In this document: piece after piece, positions 8,998 through 17,731 of the stretch
Layout of the letters: every line of letters starts with the position of its first letter
Numbering within the stretch: the first letter of the stretch is position 1
Source of the DNA: Sporolactobacillus sp. STSJ-5
GTDB lineage: Bacteria > Bacillota > Bacilli > Bacillales > Sporolactobacillaceae
Direction: 5' to 3'
Length of the DNA: 64,000 bases
Assembly (NCBI RefSeq): GCF_024385605.1
Contig: NZ_JANFOJ010000002.1
Coordinates: 1 to 64,000 of the forward strand
The notes under the pieces: model-generated
Database searches by the model: none
Told to the model about the DNA's origin: nothing
The model's input: only the letters and a program-made list of their open reading frames with translations
Position numbers and translations under genes: made by a program

Positions 8998-9042
8998 CAA
9001 CCTTTGCAAATATCGTCATTGCAGAGGTTTTTTATTTTTTTA
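8998..9042 (+). terminator. Terminator after the Usp gene
   Basis: AACCTTTGCAA pairs with TTGCAGAGGTT across a loop of about 9 nt and is followed by a T-rich tract (TTTTTTATTTTTTT). It separates the Usp gene from the clpE promoter. Confidence 0.8.
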
Positions 9043-9052
9043 TCCTTTATAC

Positions 9053-9108
9053 TTGAAAGTCAAAGAAGGTCAGATTATAATATAGTCATAAGGTCAAATA
9101 AGGTCAAA
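9053..9108 (+). promoter_or_regulatory. clpE promoter with two CtsR operator boxes
   Basis: A sigma-A promoter TTGAAA (9053-9058), 17-nt spacer, TATAAT (9076-9081). Two heptad direct repeats of the CtsR type overlap and follow it: AGTCAAA-GAA-GGTCAGA (9058-9074, inside the spacer) and a perfect GGTCAAA-TAA-GGTCAAA (9092-9108, just past the -10). CtsR is the heat-shock repressor of clp genes; both boxes would block polymerase, giving heat and protein-stress induction. Confidence 0.9.
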
Positions 9109-9159
9109 AGAATCCAAATCCTAATTGACATTAAATCAAACTGAAGGAGGTTTGATCTT

Positions 9160-11364
9160 ATGCTTTGTGATGAGTGTAAATTAAATCAAGCAGTTGTTGA
9201 AATGAATGTAATGATTAATGGACAGCAAAAACATCTTCATCTTTGTGAGGAGTGCTACGCAAAAATGAAAAATAATTTTAATATGCCTTCATTTTTTCAG
9301 GGCGGCGGGTCGCCATTTGATGATTTATTCCGCAGCTTTATTCAACCGTCAATGGCCTCCGGTGAAAATAGAGCTCAGGAAAACGGTTTGAATTTTGACG
9401 GGATGAACGGAAAGTCAGCGGGAGGTGGCGGCGGTGGTCACCGTCGTGGCGGATTTCTGGATCAAGTCGGAAGAAATCTGACCGAAGCTGCACGACAGGG
9501 AAAAATTGATCCGGTCATTGGTCGTGAGCGCGAAGTTCAATTAGTTATTGAAACGCTAAATAGAAGAAATAAAAATAATCCGGTCCTTATCGGAGAGCCA
9601 GGTGTTGGTAAGACAGCGATTGCTGAAGGACTCGCTTTAAAGATTACCGAAGGAAAGGTACCTGCAAAGCTGGCAAATAAAGAAATTTATCTGATTGATG
9701 TTGCTTCCTTAGTTGCGGGTACAGGAATCAGAGGTCAATTTGAGCAGCGAATGAAACAGTTGATGGCTGAGATTGAAAAGCGGAAGAACTGCATTGTCTT
9801 TATCGATGAAGTACACTTGCTCGTCGGAGCCGGGTCTGCAGAAGGCGGATCTATGGATGCAGGAAATATTTTGAAGCCGGCACTTGCTCGTGGCGAATTG
9901 CAAATTATCGGCGCGACGACCTTGAATGAATACCGCAAAATTGAAAAAGATGCAGCTTTGGAGCGGCGTTTCCAGCCGGTCATTGTCAATGAGCCGACTC
10001 AGGAACAGACCATTCAGATCTTAAAAGGCATTCAATCGAAGTATGAAAAGTACCATCATGTTCGGTATACGGATGAAGCAATCAAGGCATGCGTGGCGCT
10101 GTCGGCGCGATACATTCAGGATCGTTTTCTTCCGGATAAAGCAATTGACCTAATGGATGAGTCGGGGTCTAAGGTTAATTTGAATCTTACTCCTGTTGAT
10201 ACAGAGAGTGTTAAGAAGAAAATTGAAGAGATCTCTGCGGCTAAGGCAGAAGCGACAAAAAATGAGCAATTTGAAACTGCTGCACGTCTTCGTGATCAAG
10301 AACATGCGTATCAGAAGCAGTTGGAACAGTTGGAGAAAATCAAAGCCAATGGTTCTGAATTGCCCGTTACCGGCAAAGATGCGGTTGTTGATGATGTACT
10401 GATTCAGCAAATTGTTGAGACACGTACAGGGATTCCGGTTCGCAAATTGCAGGCTGATGAACAAAACAAAATGCGTAATTTGGCTGACCGCCTCAATGCA
10501 AAAGTAATCGGTCAAAGCGAAGCCGTCCAAAAAGTATCACGTGCCATTCGCCGCAATCGCACAGGCTTTCGCAAAACAACACGTCCAATTGGTTCGTTCT
10601 TGTTTGTAGGACCAACCGGTGTCGGAAAGACCGAGCTTGCAAAAACGCTTGCTGAAGAAATGTTTGGTGAACGCGATTCAATGATCCGTCTTGATATGAG
10701 TGAATACATGGAAAAGCACTCAGTGTCTCGTTTAATCGGAGCACCTCCGGGTTATGTAGGCCATGACGAAGCCGGACAGCTTACTGAGAAAGTTCGTCGC
10801 AAACCATACAGCATTATTTTGCTTGATGAGATTGAGAAAGCACATCCGGACGTAATGCACATCTTTCTGCAAATCTTGGATGATGGTCGCTTGACAGACA
10901 GCCAGGGAAGAACGGTAAGCTTCAAAGATACGGTTATTATCATGACAAGCAACGCCGGGATAAAGAATAAATCTGCTTCGGTCGGTTTTGGAACAACAAG
11001 CAGTCGTGAAGATATGATTAAACAGCTTGAAGATTATTTCCAGCCTGAATTTTTGAACCGTTTGGATGGAATTATCAAATTCAATGCATTGAAAAAAGAA
11101 GATTTGCTTTCCATTGTCGATCTAATGTTAGGTGATATCCGCGTGGCAGCTTCTGAACAGGGCATCGAGTTGAGTGTCACGGATGCAGCGAAAAAGAAAT
11201 TGGCAGAGCTCGGTTACAATCCCGAATTTGGCGCACGACCATTGCGTCGGGTTCTTGAAGAGAAGGTTGAGGATCAAATTTCCGACTTGCTTATTGACCA
11301 TGGTAATGCGAAGAAAATGAACGTTGATGAGAGTGATGGAGACATCAAAGTAACTGTTGAATAA
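9160..11364 (+). CDS. clpE: ATP-dependent Clp protease ATPase subunit ClpE
   Basis: A 734-residue AAA+ unfoldase with two ATPase modules. The N-terminal zinc finger (CDEC at 3-6, CEEC at 29-32) distinguishes ClpE from ClpC. A Gly-rich linker with HRRGG follows, then AAA1 (Walker A GEPGVGKT), a UVR-like coiled segment ([14 protein letters not shown]), AAA2 (GPTGVGKT) and a ClpB-D2-small domain. It feeds misfolded proteins to ClpP, including turnover of CtsR in Bacillus. The length is slightly above the 699 residues of B. subtilis ClpE. The ATG follows GAAGGAGGTTTGATCTT. The two CtsR boxes upstream are the expected control. Confidence 0.96.
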   Translation: MLCDECKLNQAVVEMNVMINGQQKHLHLCEECYAKMKNNFNMPSFFQGGGSPFDDLFRSFIQPSMASGENRAQENGLNFDGMNGKSAGGGGGGHRRGGFLDQVGRNLTEAARQGKIDPVIGREREVQLVIETLNRRNKNNPVLIGEPGVGKTAIAEGLALKITEGKVPAKLANKEIYLIDVASLVAGTGIRGQFEQRMKQLMAEIEKRKNCIVFIDEVHLLVGAGSAEGGSMDAGNILKPALARGELQIIGATTLNEYRKIEKDAALERRFQPVIVNEPTQEQTIQILKGIQSKYEKYHHVRYTDEAIKACVALSARYIQDRFLPDKAIDLMDESGSKVNLNLTPVDTESVKKKIEEISAAKAEATKNEQFETAARLRDQEHAYQKQLEQLEKIKANGSELPVTGKDAVVDDVLIQQIVETRTGIPVRKLQADEQNKMRNLADRLNAKVIGQSEAVQKVSRAIRRNRTGFRKTTRPIGSFLFVGPTGVGKTELAKTLAEEMFGERDSMIRLDMSEYMEKHSVSRLIGAPPGYVGHDEAGQLTEKVRRKPYSIILLDEIEKAHPDVMHIFLQILDDGRLTDSQGRTVSFKDTVIIMTSNAGIKNKSASVGFGTTSSREDMIKQLEDYFQPEFLNRLDGIIKFNALKKEDLLSIVDLMLGDIRVAASEQGIELSVTDAAKKKLAELGYNPEFGARPLRRVLEEKVEDQISDLLIDHGNAKKMNVDESDGDIKVTVE

Positions 11365-11373
11365 ATCAATTCG

Positions 11374-11405
11374 AAAAAAGCACTTGCAAAGCAGTGCTTT
11401 TTTCT
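11374..11405 (+). terminator. Terminator after clpE
   Basis: AAAAAAGCACT pairs with AGTGCTTTTTT over an 8-nt loop, 10 nt after the clpE stop, and continues into TTTCTTTT. Confidence 0.9.
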
Positions 11406-11495
11406 TTTACTGAAGCAAATAGTTTCAATGATAAGAACGCATGAATAAGATTGTAGGATAAGTCAAAGTTTACGAATCAGTTCGTTATTGAAAAT

Positions 11496-11524
11496 TTGAC
11501 AGGAATCAAAAAAAGTGGCAGAAT
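11496..11524 (+). promoter_or_regulatory. Probable promoter of the tyrS T-box leader
   Basis: TTGACA at 11496-11501, a 17-nt spacer and CAGAAT at 11519-11524. It lies immediately ahead of the T-box leader. The -10 is a moderate match; TATATA slightly downstream is an alternative. Confidence 0.6.
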
Positions 11525-11549
11525 GACTATACATTATATAGTGAAAAAC

Positions 11550-11792
11550 AATGACAGGAATAAGTAGCGGTCGAAACGGCTATTAAGAGAGCAGGCGGTT
11601 TGGTGCGAGCCTTGCAGCAATCGATGCAGCGAATTACCTCCTCGAGTATCTTCTGTGAACATATATTCAATTAGTAGCAGAGGACGGTTGCAGCCGTTAT
11701 GAGTTAATTAAGTGACTGTTTTTTTATCAGTTAACAAGGATGGTACCGTGCGATCAGCGCTCCTTTTTAAGGAGCGCTTTTTATTTTTTTAA
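11550..11792 (+). ncRNA. T-box riboswitch leader of tyrS
   Basis: The region holds stem I elements (AAGAGAGCAGGCGG then TTGGTGCGAGCC at about 11585-11611), a probable specifier UAC for tyrosine in GAATTACCTCC (11635-11637), the conserved T-box AAGGATGGTACCGTG (11736-11750), and a terminator hairpin AGCGCTCC...GGAGCGCT followed by TTTTATTTTTTT (about 11756-11792). Uncharged tRNA-Tyr pairs with the specifier and the T-box bulge to favour the antiterminator, so tyrS is expressed when tyrosyl-tRNA is low. Confidence 0.92.
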
Positions 11793-11856
11793 CTTTTAGC
11801 AGTAACTTTTTTAACATGAAAGAGATTCAATTTAATTAGGAAAGGTTGAACCAATT

Positions 11857-13107
11857 ATGGATATTATTGATGATTTAAAGTATCGAGGTTTAATTAATCA
11901 AGTATCGGATGAAACAGCATTGCGTGAGGCATTGAAGAAGCCGCTGACCTTCTATTGCGGTTTTGACCCAACTGCAAACAGTCTGCATGCAGGAAACTTA
12001 CTCGTCATTGTAATCATGATGCGTCTGCAGAAAGCAGGGCATCATCCAATTGCTGTTGTCGGTGGCGGTACAGGTATGATCGGCGATCCAAGCGGTCGTT
12101 CAACGGAAAGGCAGCTGAATACAAAAGAGGTAGTGGACAGCTATGCAGAGAGCTTGAAAGGTCAATTGAATCGTTTTCTACATTTTGATGAAGGAAATGC
12201 GACCTTTGTTAATAACGCAGAATGGCTTAATTCATTGTCCGCAATTGAATTTCTACGAGATGTCGGCAAATATTTCACACTGAATTATATGCTGTCCAAA
12301 GATTCCGTGCAGACAAGGCTGGAAGCAGGTATTTCGTTTACTGAATTCTCATATATGCTGTTGCAATCTTTTGATTACCTCAACCTTTATGAGAAAAAAC
12401 ATTGCAGAATGCAGGTCGGAGGCAGCGATCAATGGGGCAACATCACTGCCGGTTTGGAATTAATTCGGAAGCGCGGCCATGAAGAACAAGCATTTGCCAT
12501 GACCTTTCCTTTAATCACAAAGAGCGACGGTACTAAATTCGGCAAATCAATGGGCGGAGCAATCTGGTTGGATCCTGAGCGCACAACCCCGTATGAATGG
12601 TACCAATTCTGGTTCAATGCATCAGATGATGATGTCGTTAACTTCTTAAAATATTTTACGTTCTTAACGAAAGCTGAAATTGAAGCATTGGCTAAAGAGG
12701 TCAAGGAACACCCGGAAGAACGAAAGGCTCAAAAAACACTTGCTAAAGAAATGACCATTCTGGTCCATGGTGAACATGCATTGCAGCAGGCAGAACACAT
12801 TTCAAAAGCGCTGTTCAGCGGCGATGTTGCACAACTGAGCGGAGAGGAAATTAAGCAGGGCTTTAAAGATGTACCGACATTTAACGCGACAACCAAAGAG
12901 GCGGTCAGGCTGCTTGATTTGCTTGTTGAAGCTGGTGTTGTATCTTCCAAACGTCAAGCACGCGAAGATATTTCTAATGGCGCAATTTATATTAACGGGG
13001 TGCGTTGCATGGATTTGAATGCACAGGTGACGAATGATGATCGAATTGACGATGAATATGTTATTGTCCGCCGTGGCAAGAAAAAATACACATTAATACA
13101 ATTCTAA
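11857..13107 (+). CDS. tyrS: Tyrosyl-tRNA synthetase
   Basis: A 416-residue class I synthetase that charges tRNA-Tyr. The HIGH-like motif is HAGN in FDPTANSLHAGN; the KMSKS loop is KFGKS. The Rossmann catalytic core includes QVGGSDQWGN, and the last 65 residues form an S4 RNA-binding domain (SSKRQAREDISNGAIYING). The length fits bacterial TyrRS. The ATG follows GGAAAGGTTGAACCAATT. It is controlled by the T-box leader just upstream. Confidence 0.97.
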   Translation: MDIIDDLKYRGLINQVSDETALREALKKPLTFYCGFDPTANSLHAGNLLVIVIMMRLQKAGHHPIAVVGGGTGMIGDPSGRSTERQLNTKEVVDSYAESLKGQLNRFLHFDEGNATFVNNAEWLNSLSAIEFLRDVGKYFTLNYMLSKDSVQTRLEAGISFTEFSYMLLQSFDYLNLYEKKHCRMQVGGSDQWGNITAGLELIRKRGHEEQAFAMTFPLITKSDGTKFGKSMGGAIWLDPERTTPYEWYQFWFNASDDDVVNFLKYFTFLTKAEIEALAKEVKEHPEERKAQKTLAKEMTILVHGEHALQQAEHISKALFSGDVAQLSGEEIKQGFKDVPTFNATTKEAVRLLDLLVEAGVVSSKRQAREDISNGAIYINGVRCMDLNAQVTNDDRIDDEYVIVRRGKKKYTLIQF

Positions 13108-13247
13108 TTTTTTCTAAGTTATGCAAAATAAATTGAAGTTTTAGGACGGGATTGTATCACATGGTATACTAAGTGTAGTTGATACATGCTTTAGAGCTAT
13201 GGGTATTCAGCTACCAATTCAGATTGCGGTTAAGGAGGGGCTAAATA

Positions 13248-13481
13248 ATGGCTTCAGAAAATGAAAAGTGTACATGCAGCGGTACTGGCATTAAGGAGCT
13301 GGTGCTTGGCGGAATTATTGGCGGCGCGATCGGTGCATCTATTGCTTTGCTGTTTGCTCCGAAATCAGGAGCTGAGATGCGCAAGGACCTTTCTGTAAGG
13401 GAAATCGTAGACAGCGGTGTTGACAAAGTAAAACAAGCGACAACGAGCCTGCTTCATAAAGATGACGAGCCGTTCAGCTAA
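13248..13481 (+). CDS. YtxH-domain small protein
   Basis: A 77-residue protein. After a short Cys-containing head (KCTCSGTG), one hydrophobic Gly/Ala-rich helix (ELVLGGIIGGAIGASIALLF) leads into APKSGAEMRKDL, the diagnostic motif of the YtxH family, then an amphipathic tail (VDKVKQATTSLL). YtxH-like proteins are membrane-anchored and often stress induced; function is unknown. The ATG follows AAGGAGGGGCTAAATA. A likely extended -10 (TGGTATACT) lies about 80 nt upstream. A strong terminator follows. Confidence 0.85.
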   Translation: MASENEKCTCSGTGIKELVLGGIIGGAIGASIALLFAPKSGAEMRKDLSVREIVDSGVDKVKQATTSLLHKDDEPFS

Positions 13482-13506
13482 GTTAGAATCATTAAGCAAA
13501 TAATAA

Positions 13507-13556
13507 AAGAGCTCTTCAAGCAGACAGTGCAAATCTACTTGGAGAGCTCTTTTTAA
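13507..13556 (+). terminator. Terminator after the YtxH gene
   Basis: AAGAGCTCTTCAAG pairs with CTTGGAGAGCTCTT across an internal loop of about 20 nt and ends in TTTTT. Confidence 0.8.
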
Positions 13557-13672
13557 CATGGCCGCTGTTAGGGTTCATACCTTTAATCACTTTTATTAGC
13601 TCATTATAATTTAATAAACCGTTTTAACTAGCCGAGGAATCTCTACTAGCAAATAAATCAATTGTTTGCTTC

Positions 13673-14368
13673 CTATTTTACACAATAGGTCGTTTTGGAG
13701 GGAAGTTCCAAACAGTTTAATTGGCCACCGAACACGCAGCCGCCATCTATGCCGATTATATTATTCTTTCCAAAAAAAACGTCGCTCGTTTCGTGAAGAT
13801 TCAACGTTGGCGTATGCCCGAAAATAACAGTCTTATCCCCCTGATAGCCCTCAAAGAATGGTGTGCGAATCCACAAAAAGGTTGTCTCATCGGTGTCCTT
13901 TAACTCTTTTTCAGGATCGACTCCTGCATGAACGAAAAAGTAATGTTCCGTTTCAGCATAAACGTTTAAGTGCTGAATCCATTCTAAATCGTCCTGGAGC
14001 TCATCCGGTAGCGAAAGCGTTCCATTCTGAACGTCCTTATAGACATTCTCAATGGATAAACCGTAACTCGACAAGGTTTGTGCGCCGCCATTTGCAGCCC
14101 AATGAGAAACAGCTTCAGTGCTTTCCCCGACAAGCGCTTTTTCCATCATATCCTCGTGATTGCCCTTTAGAGTAATCGCACCTTCTTTTTCAAGTTGGCG
14201 TGCTTTTTTTATTACTTCTTTTGGATTCTGTCCACGGTCGACATAATCCCCTAACAAGAAGAGCAGATCCTCTTCAAGTGAATAATTAACTTTATCGAGT
14301 AACGCATTAAACGCGTCGATCTGACCATGCATATCACTGATTACAAGCAAGCGTTTGACTGTCTGCAA
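13673..14368 (-). CDS. PrpE/ApaH-like calcineurin-type phosphoesterase
   Basis: A 231-residue metallophosphoesterase of the bacterial serine/threonine phosphatase / diadenosine tetraphosphatase type. The motif series is clear: ISDMHGQ (DXH), LLGDYVDRG (GDXXDRG), LKGNHEDMM (GNHE), later FVHAGVDP and IFGHTP. These bind the dinuclear metal centre. Relatives remove phosphate from proteins or cleave Ap4A; which applies cannot be told. The start is placed at TTG 14368, behind GAGAGGTTATTGGT; a longer reading from ATG 14398 or TTG 14404 lacks a good ribosome site. It stands alone between convergent neighbours. Confidence 0.85.
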   Translation of the reverse strand: MQTVKRLLVISDMHGQIDAFNALLDKVNYSLEEDLLFLLGDYVDRGQNPKEVIKKARQLEKEGAITLKGNHEDMMEKALVGESTEAVSHWAANGGAQTLSSYGLSIENVYKDVQNGTLSLPDELQDDLEWIQHLNVYAETEHYFFVHAGVDPEKELKDTDETTFLWIRTPFFEGYQGDKTVIFGHTPTLNLHETSDVFFGKNNIIGIDGGCVFGGQLNCLELPSKTTYCVK

Positions 14369-14519
14369 ACCAATAACCTCTCTTTCTATAACTATCATAG
14401 ACAAATTACAATCTATTATGCAAGCTTTGATAGAACCAAAGAGAAATATACCTCATCATCAATAAAAATTGATACCTTTTCATTTTACCAAGTACTCACC
14501 TTTCAAAAAGTAAAAAAAA

Positions 14520-14540
14520 GAAAAGCCCTGTTAAGGGCTC
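14520..14540 (-). terminator. Terminator after ltaS
   Basis: On the minus strand GAGCCCTTAACAGGGCTTTTC folds into a short hairpin followed by eight T. It starts within a few bases of the ltaS stop. Confidence 0.8.
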
Positions 14541-14541
14541 G

Positions 14542-16530
14542 TTATTTTTTCGTTTGAGTGGAAGAGACACCGTAGTTTGAGTCAGGTGGAATCTTTTGAT
14601 CAGTATTATAGTTGATTTTTGATACATCAGGTGCAACAAATCCTTTAGGATGATAAAAGCGCAGCAGGTCACCATAAATAACCTTGTCTGAGTAGTCAAG
14701 CATCTTTTTAGCCATATCTTCATATGGCTTTCCAAGTGAGTCCTCAACTTTCTTGCCATCGTTATTAGCATAGACATTTCCGCCGACAATTGAATATTTG
14801 TTCGTAATGACATCACCATTGCGGAAAGGAATAATTTGACGATGTTGCTTTGAAAAAAGATCTGTTCCAAACTGAATGTAGTTTTTGGTATTAATACCGA
14901 GCAGACTCATCAGTGTCGGTCTTACATCAACTTCTCCGCCATAGGTTGAAACTGTACCACCTGCTACCTTAGGAATATGAATAAACAGTGGTACTTTCTG
15001 CAACTGAGCGTTATCGAAAGGAGTTATTTCATCTTTGCCTAGTACTTTCGCCATGGCATCGTTATGATTTTCTGAGAGACCATAATGGTCACCATACATA
15101 ATAATCACCGTGTTATCAAAGAGACCGGCCTTTTTTAAGTCTGTGAAAAATTGCTCAACAGCCTGATCCATGTAATTGGCAGACTGAAAATAATTATTAA
15201 CAACACTGTCACCAAAGTCTCCAGGCTGAAACGTTGTGTCCTCTTTGTCCATGCCGAACGGGAAGTGATTAGACAGAAGGATTAATTTGCTGTAGAACGG
15301 CTGCTTCAGATTCGAAAGATAAGGTATTGTTTCCTTAAGAAACGGTTTATCCTTCATGCCGTAATTCTTTGTGTTTTCAGCACTCATATCATAATACTTA
15401 GAATCGAAGAAACGCTCATAACCAAGTGATTTATACATTTGATCACGATTCCAAAATGACTTGACATTACCATGAAATACCGCAGTCTCATAGCCGCGCT
15501 GATTCATCATTGCAGGAGCAGCCTGATACGTATTTAGTCCTTTCATCTGGAATACAGGTCCCTGCGAGAGAGGAAAGAGCGAATTTTCCATCATGAATTC
15601 AGCGTCGGATGTCTTACCTGAGCCGGTTTGATGATAAAAATTCTTAAAATAGGTGGTGTCATCGGCGCCTGCCGTTAGCTTGTTTAAAAAAGGCGTAACT
15701 TCTTGACCATTAGGCATTTTGTAGTTGATGGCAAAGCTCTGCAAAGATTCCAAGGATATATAAATGACATTCATTCCCTTGGCTTTTGCATAATAGTTCG
15801 GGTTCGGAGCGGCGAAATTTGATTTGGTGAAATTTTGAATATCATTAATATCGCTGCTGTCTGCCATCGCTCTCTGAGCATTTGAGCGGGCATTCTGAAT
15901 GGTATCATAGATTGCAAAATTATAAGCGCCTAAATATTTTACAATATAGTTCCGATCAAATGTTCGGCTAAGCAGTTCCGGCCGGTCGGTTTCCGCAAGG
16001 CTTAAGTTAACAATGAAAACCATGACTGCGGAAACAAAGACAGTAAAGATTGCGCGAATGTTCCATCGCTCAGCAGACGGGCGAGCGATTCTAAAGAGAA
16101 CGAGACTAAGAACAATTAAAGTATCGATGAAAAATAAAACGTCGTATCCATTCATCAACGACGCAATGCTTCCTCCTAAGTCACCGGCATTGCCCGTTGA
16201 TTGAGTCATCGTAGAGAATGTAATGAAATCACTAAAGAAGCGGTAGTAAACAATGTTTGCATACAGCCAGAATGATAGGACAAAATTAATAATGATTAGC
16301 AGCCATTGCTGCAAGCGTCCCTTAAAAATAATAGCGATACCAAAAAATAAAAGTGCAGAACTTACCGGATTTAGAAAGAGCAGAAATTGCTGCATCTTAT
16401 CGTTGACACCGAGGTTAAACTGAGTTAAGTAGACAAAGTAAGTTTTTAGCCAAAATAGGATGACTGTGAGCAAGAAGAATGCATATTTTTTTGTTAGTAT
16501 ACGTTGTCCGCCAGTAAATAATTGCTTCAC
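14542..16530 (-). CDS. ltaS: Lipoteichoic acid synthase (LtaS family)
   Basis: A 662-residue polytopic membrane enzyme. Five N-terminal transmembrane helices (about 15-190) precede an extracellular sulfatase-fold domain. The nucleophile region GSGKTSDAEF matches the LtaS catalytic threonine motif; NVIYISLESLQ and YGDHYGLSENH hold metal ligands. LtaS polymerises glycerol phosphate from phosphatidylglycerol onto a glycolipid anchor. The start is GTG 16530 behind AGGAGGTTGAACAAAC. Paralogues (YfnI, YqgS, YvgJ) cannot be separated by eye; the length and the intact active site support a true polymerase. It is monocistronic. Confidence 0.92.
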   Translation of the reverse strand: MKQLFTGGQRILTKKYAFFLLTVILFWLKTYFVYLTQFNLGVNDKMQQFLLFLNPVSSALLFFGIAIIFKGRLQQWLLIIINFVLSFWLYANIVYYRFFSDFITFSTMTQSTGNAGDLGGSIASLMNGYDVLFFIDTLIVLSLVLFRIARPSAERWNIRAIFTVFVSAVMVFIVNLSLAETDRPELLSRTFDRNYIVKYLGAYNFAIYDTIQNARSNAQRAMADSSDINDIQNFTKSNFAAPNPNYYAKAKGMNVIYISLESLQSFAINYKMPNGQEVTPFLNKLTAGADDTTYFKNFYHQTGSGKTSDAEFMMENSLFPLSQGPVFQMKGLNTYQAAPAMMNQRGYETAVFHGNVKSFWNRDQMYKSLGYERFFDSKYYDMSAENTKNYGMKDKPFLKETIPYLSNLKQPFYSKLILLSNHFPFGMDKEDTTFQPGDFGDSVVNNYFQSANYMDQAVEQFFTDLKKAGLFDNTVIIMYGDHYGLSENHNDAMAKVLGKDEITPFDNAQLQKVPLFIHIPKVAGGTVSTYGGEVDVRPTLMSLLGINTKNYIQFGTDLFSKQHRQIIPFRNGDVITNKYSIVGGNVYANNDGKKVEDSLGKPYEDMAKKMLDYSDKVIYGDLLRFYHPKGFVAPDVSKINYNTDQKIPPDSNYGVSSTQTKK

Positions 16531-16829
16531 GTTTGTTCAACCTCCTGAAATCAAGGTAAATGATTCAACTAAGGTACTATTCACATCTAAATTTAAAATC
16601 GTTATAGTCCCAAATTATATCATACGGATTAATATGAAGTTATATTAAAAATGTGTAAAAAAAAATACACGGAAAACCTTCAATAATTTTATATCATTTT
16701 AATTTAAAGTCAAGAAATGTATGCACTAAATCCTGTACCATTATTTAAATTTCAAAAGAAGAACTTGTCCAACAGCGAAATTAACATTATATATAGGAAA
16801 GAAGTGGAATTTTGTCATAATCTTGGATT
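16531..16829 (+). other. AT-rich intergenic region upstream of ltaS
   Basis: About 300 bases of very AT-rich DNA that must hold the ltaS promoter, reading leftward. No convincing gene, RNA or repeat was seen. The short frames here lack ribosome sites. Confidence 0.5.
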
Positions 16830-16859
16830 AAAAAAATCAATCCGGAACATCAGATTGAT
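16830..16859 (-). terminator. Terminator after the DUF1453-like gene
   Basis: ATCAATC (16836-16842) pairs with GATTGAT (16853-16859) and is followed on the minus strand by TTTTTT. It lies 40 nt past the stop of the gene at 16901-17407. Confidence 0.65.
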
Positions 16860-16900
16860 GTGTGTTGTTTGGTTGATGGATGCCGTTAACCTTTATGTGG

Positions 16901-17407
16901 TTATCGTGCTTCACGAAGCCGTTTTAATTTCTGCTCATTTTTTCCAACATTTTTCAGCAGTGAAGGATATCGAACCATTAGCATCGTGTAACGACCAAAT
17001 AAAAATCCAGAGATAAATATGAAGTAAATAATAAAGCTCGAAGAACCATTTAATGAAGGAGTCATTGACAAGTAATGGATTGATAGGGATTTGAGCGCAA
17101 AACGAATGGGTATTGACAGCGACCAAGTTAATACCGACATGATGGATCCAGAAAGATACCATGCGCCGTCATGATTTAAAAGCGGGGTAAAACGACCTTG
17201 GATCAATCCGAGCCCGAATGAAAAACACAAAGTTGTAACGATCATGATCCAGTCAATGAGCGGCAATGGCTGCATAGTGGAAAGTGCACAAACCGCGCAA
17301 AATAACAATGCCAGTGGTTGCCGATAAAGACGGCCGGTTAATGGTTTTTCTCTAAACTGGTTGTAGAGAACAGTTGTCAGCAAAACCGAACCAAAGATAA
17401 GAAACAT
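16901..17407 (-). CDS. DUF1453/CcdC-like integral membrane protein
   Basis: A 168-residue protein with four or five hydrophobic segments and a basic tail (KNEQKLKRLREAR). The central GLIQGRFTPLLNHDGAWYL followed by GS and hydrophobic residues resembles the DUF1453 (CcdC-like) pattern of a GXXXGR-type turn followed by a DG-W element. No enzymatic motif is present. CcdC lies near cytochrome c maturation genes in Bacillus, but such context is missing here, so no role is proposed. The ATG at 17407 is preceded by GGAGGTAAATGCC. The family call is tentative. Confidence 0.6.
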   Translation of the reverse strand: MFLIFGSVLLTTVLYNQFREKPLTGRLYRQPLALLFCAVCALSTMQPLPLIDWIMIVTTLCFSFGLGLIQGRFTPLLNHDGAWYLSGSIMSVLTWSLSIPIRFALKSLSIHYLSMTPSLNGSSSFIIYFIFISGFLFGRYTMLMVRYPSLLKNVGKNEQKLKRLREAR

Positions 17408-17520
17408 GGCATTTACCTCCGCTCATTTTGTTCTACTTAGTTAATGTATGTCACGTTCAAATTGTCCTATTCCTTTCATTTGTTGTCCCAATAAATTCTT
17501 TTTCTGAAAAATTTATTTAA

Positions 17521-17537
17521 ATGACAAATTTATTACA
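17521..17537 (-). promoter_or_regulatory. WalR-like box upstream of the NlpC/P60 gene
   Basis: On the minus strand the sequence reads TGTAAT-AAATT-TGTCAT, two hexamers separated by 5 nt. The WalR consensus is TGTWAH-N5-TGTWAH; the second hexamer has one mismatch. It lies about 200 nt ahead of a PcsB/CwlO-like hydrolase gene, the class WalR activates. The rest of the 17408-17731 gap is AT-rich, with no riboswitch seen. Confidence 0.4.
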
Positions 17538-17731
17538 AAGGAAAAATGATTTAATTCGTGGGATATCGAGCTAATGTTACAATTATATTTCATTTCGACA
17601 TATAAGCTTAATATCAGTTTGAAAAGGTAGGGTGCTATAATTAAAAAGTCGATAAAGAGAAAATAATAGAACCTAATAAAATGTACGGTAAAAAAAGAGA
17701 ATGATTGTTTTGGGGAGGAACTAGGCCGATC

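Noticed and set aside
17408-17731. c-di-AMP (ydaO-type) riboswitch upstream of the NlpC/P60 gene
   Set aside because: This riboswitch often precedes such genes, but its conserved motifs were not found in the AT-rich leader.
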